A stretch of DNA of 64,000 nucleotides from Acidovorax sp. KKS102 (lineage in GTDB: Bacteria; Pseudomonadota; Gammaproteobacteria; Burkholderiales; Burkholderiaceae_C), in NCBI RefSeq assembly GCF_000302535.1, contig NC_018708.1:930001-994000 (forward strand). Reading direction: 5' to 3'. The translations under genes and the position numbers were made by a program. A model generated the notes under the pieces. The model had not been told where the DNA came from. It did not search any database and worked only from the letters and a program-made list of their open reading frames with translations. Positions 61,873 to 64,000 of the stretch are shown one piece after another. How positions within the stretch are numbered: the stretch's first letter is position 1; each line of letters begins with the position of its first letter.

Positions 61873-62301
61873 CTACTTCTTCAGGCTGTCGCGGATTTCG
61901 CGCAGCAGCACGATGTCTTCGGGGGGCGCCACCGGTGCGGCGGGGGCGGGAGGGGCTTCGCGCTTGAGGCGGTTGATCTGCTTGATCATCATGAAGATGA
62001 TGAACGCCAGGATCACAAAGTTGACCGCCACGGTCAGGAAGTTGCCATAGGCAAACACAGGTACGCCCGCTTTTTTGAGGGCATCGAGCGTGGTGCCCGT
62101 GCCCGGGGGCACGGTGCCCAGCACGATGAACAGGTTGGAGAAATCGAGCTTGCCAAAGACCAGCCCTACCACGGGCATGATCAGGTCCGCTACCACCGAA
62201 TCCACGATCTTGCCAAAGGCGCCGCCAATGATGACGCCCACCGCGAGGTCAATCACATTGCCCTTGACCGCGAACTCCCTGAACTCTTGCATCATCCCCA
62301 T
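61873..62301 (-). CDS. mscL: Large-conductance mechanosensitive channel
   Basis: 142-residue inner-membrane channel released by hypo-osmotic shock. [35 protein letters not shown] covers the N-terminal helix and TM1. TM2 is [23 protein letters not shown], followed by a Pro/Ala linker and the C-terminal helix [10 protein letters not shown]. An AGGAG ribosome site precedes ATG 62301. Divergent from petA. Confidence 0.97.
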   Translation of the reverse strand: MGMMQEFREFAVKGNVIDLAVGVIIGGAFGKIVDSVVADLIMPVVGLVFGKLDFSNLFIVLGTVPPGTGTTLDALKKAGVPVFAYGNFLTVAVNFVILAFIIFMMIKQINRLKREAPPAPAAPVAPPEDIVLLREIRDSLKK

Positions 62302-62373
62302 GTAGTTTCTCCTGGTAAAACGGTGATCGGCGAGTATCGCCCGGTTCGCCCCTCTGTCAAGGCAGCAAACCAC

Positions 62374-62404
62374 TTGGAAATAACCATTTTCACTCCGCTA
62401 CAAT
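62374..62404 (+). promoter_or_regulatory. Candidate petAB promoter
   Basis: TTGGAA (62374-62379) and TACAAT (62399-62404), spacing 19 bp, 43 bp before the petA ATG. Confidence 0.4.
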
Positions 62405-62446
62405 TCGCGGTTGACCCCAATCTAGCGATGTTCATCGAGGATCCCC

Positions 62447-63046
62447 ATGAGTGACACTCCAATCGACTCCAGCAAGCGGACGTGGATCATCACGTCAGCA
62501 TGTGCTGGTGCGGTGGGCGGCGTGGCAACCGCCGTTCCTTTCGTGAGTACTTTCCAGCCCTCAGAGCGTGCCAAGGCCGCTGGTGCTGCTGTCGAGGTGG
62601 ATATCTCCGCCCTCAAACCTGGAGAAAAGGTCACTGTGGAGTGGCGCGGCAAGCCCGTCTGGATCATCAAGCGCACGCCGGAGCAACTGGCAGAGCTGCC
62701 CAAGCTCGACGGCCAGCTCGCCGATCCCAAGTCGGAGCGCAAGCCCTCTGAACTCACGCCTGAGTACGCCCGCAACGAGGCGCGTTCGATCAAGCCAGAA
62801 ATTTTTGTGGGTGTGGGCATTTGCTCGCACTTGGGTTGCTCGCCGTCGGACAAGTTCCAGCCCGGTGCACAACCTTCGCTGCCCGATGACTGGAAGGGCG
62901 GCTTCCTGTGCCCTTGCCACGGCTCCACGTTCGACATGGCGGGCCGCGTCTTCAAGAACAAGCCAGCACCCGACAACCTTGAGGTGCCTCCGCACATGTA
63001 CCTGTCCGATACGCGCCTGCTGATCGGTGAAGACAAGAAGGCTTGA
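62447..63046 (+). CDS. petA: Ubiquinol-cytochrome c reductase iron-sulfur subunit (Rieske)
   Basis: 199-residue Rieske protein of the bc1 complex. N-terminal anchor about 12-35 (TWIITSACAGAVGGVATAVPF), then the [2Fe-2S] ligands in CSHLGCSP and CPCHGSTFD. Rieske proteins are commonly Tat-dependent; a clear RR motif is not obvious here (SSKRTW). Followed 11 bp later by petB. Confidence 0.97.
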   Translation: MSDTPIDSSKRTWIITSACAGAVGGVATAVPFVSTFQPSERAKAAGAAVEVDISALKPGEKVTVEWRGKPVWIIKRTPEQLAELPKLDGQLADPKSERKPSELTPEYARNEARSIKPEIFVGVGICSHLGCSPSDKFQPGAQPSLPDDWKGGFLCPCHGSTFDMAGRVFKNKPAPDNLEVPPHMYLSDTRLLIGEDKKA

Positions 63047-63057
63047 CGGAGAACGAC

Positions 63058-64000
63058 ATGGCCCACGAATTCAAAGAAATCTCGCCGAACGCCTCCGCAG
63101 GCGCCAAGGTCACCAACTGGTTCGAGAACCGGTTCCCGACGGCCTTTGACGCCTACAAGGTGCACATGTCGGAGTACTACGCTCCGAAGAACTTCAACTT
63201 CTGGTACATCTTCGGCTCGCTGGCGCTGGTCGTGCTGGTGATCCAGATCGTGACCGGCATCTTCCTGGTCATGCACTACAAGCCGGACGCCAACCTGGCG
63301 TTCGCGTCGGTCGAGTACATCATGCGCGATGTGCCCTGGGGCTGGCTGATCCGTTACATGCACTCCACGGGCGCTTCGGCGTTCTTTGTGGTGGTGTACC
63401 TGCACATGTTCCGTGGCCTCATCTACGGCAGCTACCGCAAGCCCCGCGAGCTGGTCTGGATCTTCGGCTGCGCGATCTTCCTGTGCCTGATGGCCGAAGC
63501 CTTCATGGGTTACCTGCTGCCCTGGGGACAGATGTCCTACTGGGGCGCCCAGGTGATCGTGAACCTGTTCGCAGCCATCCCCTTCATTGGTCCTGATCTG
63601 GCTCTGCTGATCCGTGGCGACTATGTGGTGGGCGATGCGACGCTGAATCGCTTCTTCAGCTTCCACGTGATTGCCGTGCCCCTGGTGCTGCTGGGCCTTG
63701 TGGTGGCGCACTTGCTGGCGCTGCACGACGTGGGCTCCAACAACCCCGATGGTGTGGAAATCAAGGGCCCCAAGGCTCCCAAGGACGCCAATGGCAAGCC
63801 GCTCGATGGCGTGCCCTTCCACCCCTACTACACGGTGCATGACATCTTCGCGTTGAGCATGTTCCTGATGGCATTCACGGCCGTGGTGTTCTTTGCTCCT
63901 GAGTTCGGTGGTTACTTCCTCGAATACAACAACTTCATCCCGGCCGATCCGCTAAAGACCCCTGCACACATTGCTCCGGTCTGGTACTTCACGCCGTTCT
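63058..64000 (+). CDS. petB: Cytochrome b of the bc1 complex (C-terminus cut off by window)
   Basis: Open from ATG 63058 to the window edge, 314 residues visible. WGWLIRYMHSTGASAFFVVVYLHMFRG carries the haem-ligating histidines of helix B, MGYLLPWGQMSYWGAQVI is the Qo region, and HVIAVPLVLLGLVVAHLLALH the second ligand pair. About 90 further residues and then cytochrome c1 are expected past the edge. Confidence 0.97.
   Translation, partial: MAHEFKEISPNASAGAKVTNWFENRFPTAFDAYKVHMSEYYAPKNFNFWYIFGSLALVVLVIQIVTGIFLVMHYKPDANLAFASVEYIMRDVPWGWLIRYMHSTGASAFFVVVYLHMFRGLIYGSYRKPRELVWIFGCAIFLCLMAEAFMGYLLPWGQMSYWGAQVIVNLFAAIPFIGPDLALLIRGDYVVGDATLNRFFSFHVIAVPLVLLGLVVAHLLALHDVGSNNPDGVEIKGPKAPKDANGKPLDGVPFHPYYTVHDIFALSMFLMAFTAVVFFAPEFGGYFLEYNNFIPADPLKTPAHIAPVWYFTPF

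Overview
The window looks like chromosomal DNA of a high-GC betaproteobacterium of the Burkholderiales, most likely Comamonadaceae (Acidovorax-like). This is inferred from gene order (ponA divergent from pilMNOPQ; the mla-ABC-bolA-murA-hisGD series; his genes running into tatABC; petAB) and from short palindromic repeats. No rRNA, complete tRNA, CRISPR array or intact prophage was seen. Most of the window is housekeeping DNA; the unusual material sits at a few insertion points.

Layout. 1-9.3 kb: a nicotinamidase-like hydrolase divergent from an NrtR-type regulator, a haem-type diguanylate cyclase, a hemerythrin-domain protein, metK, two LpxL-type acyltransferases, an alpha/beta hydrolase, engB and cytochrome c4. 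9.4-14.8 kb: System II cytochrome c maturation (resB, ccsB) and the periplasmic methionine sulfoxide reductase msrPQ. 14.9-18.8 kb: a diiron MBL-fold protein, lptM, cyaY and PBP1A. 19.1-28.4 kb: pilMNOPQ, an Ig-like lipoprotein, aroB and dgt. 28.6-31.0 kb: a DUF1415 protein, a methyltransferase and a REP-associated tyrosine transposase (RAYT). 31.1-37.4 kb: gltBD. 37.7-43.8 kb: a complete mlaFEDACB operon, an ABC-2 exporter and bolA. 43.9-54.6 kb: murA and the histidine genes hisGD / hisCBHAFIE, split by an inserted cassette. 54.6-64 kb: a membrane protein, a patatin, a HIT protein, tatABC, a DegS-like protease, a Nif3-like protein, pdxA, mscL, petA and a truncated petB.

The most notable features are these. 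(1) pilQ is out of frame at a G10 tract, either a phase-variable switch or a sequencing error; pilO ends in a G9 tract. (2) pilN through the following lipoprotein is clearly AT-richer than its surroundings, and the lipoprotein occupies the place where aroK normally lies between pilQ and aroB. (3) The his operon is interrupted after hisD by a terminator, an unrecognised gene with a HEPN-like R-x4-H motif, and an RHH/PIN toxin-antitoxin pair with two tandem perfect palindromes upstream; the toxin overlaps hisC. (4) About ten copies of a short palindromic repeat are scattered through the window, which also holds one RAYT gene. (5) A perfect AcrR/TetR-like palindrome precedes mlaF with no matching regulator in the window.

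In functional terms the window combines envelope biogenesis (LpxL, PBP1A, LptM, Mla, MurA, Tat, DegS), type IV pili, respiration and cytochrome maturation (c4, ResB/CcsB, Rieske/cyt b), amino-acid synthesis (GltBD, His, AroB, MetK) and stress functions (MsrPQ, MscL).
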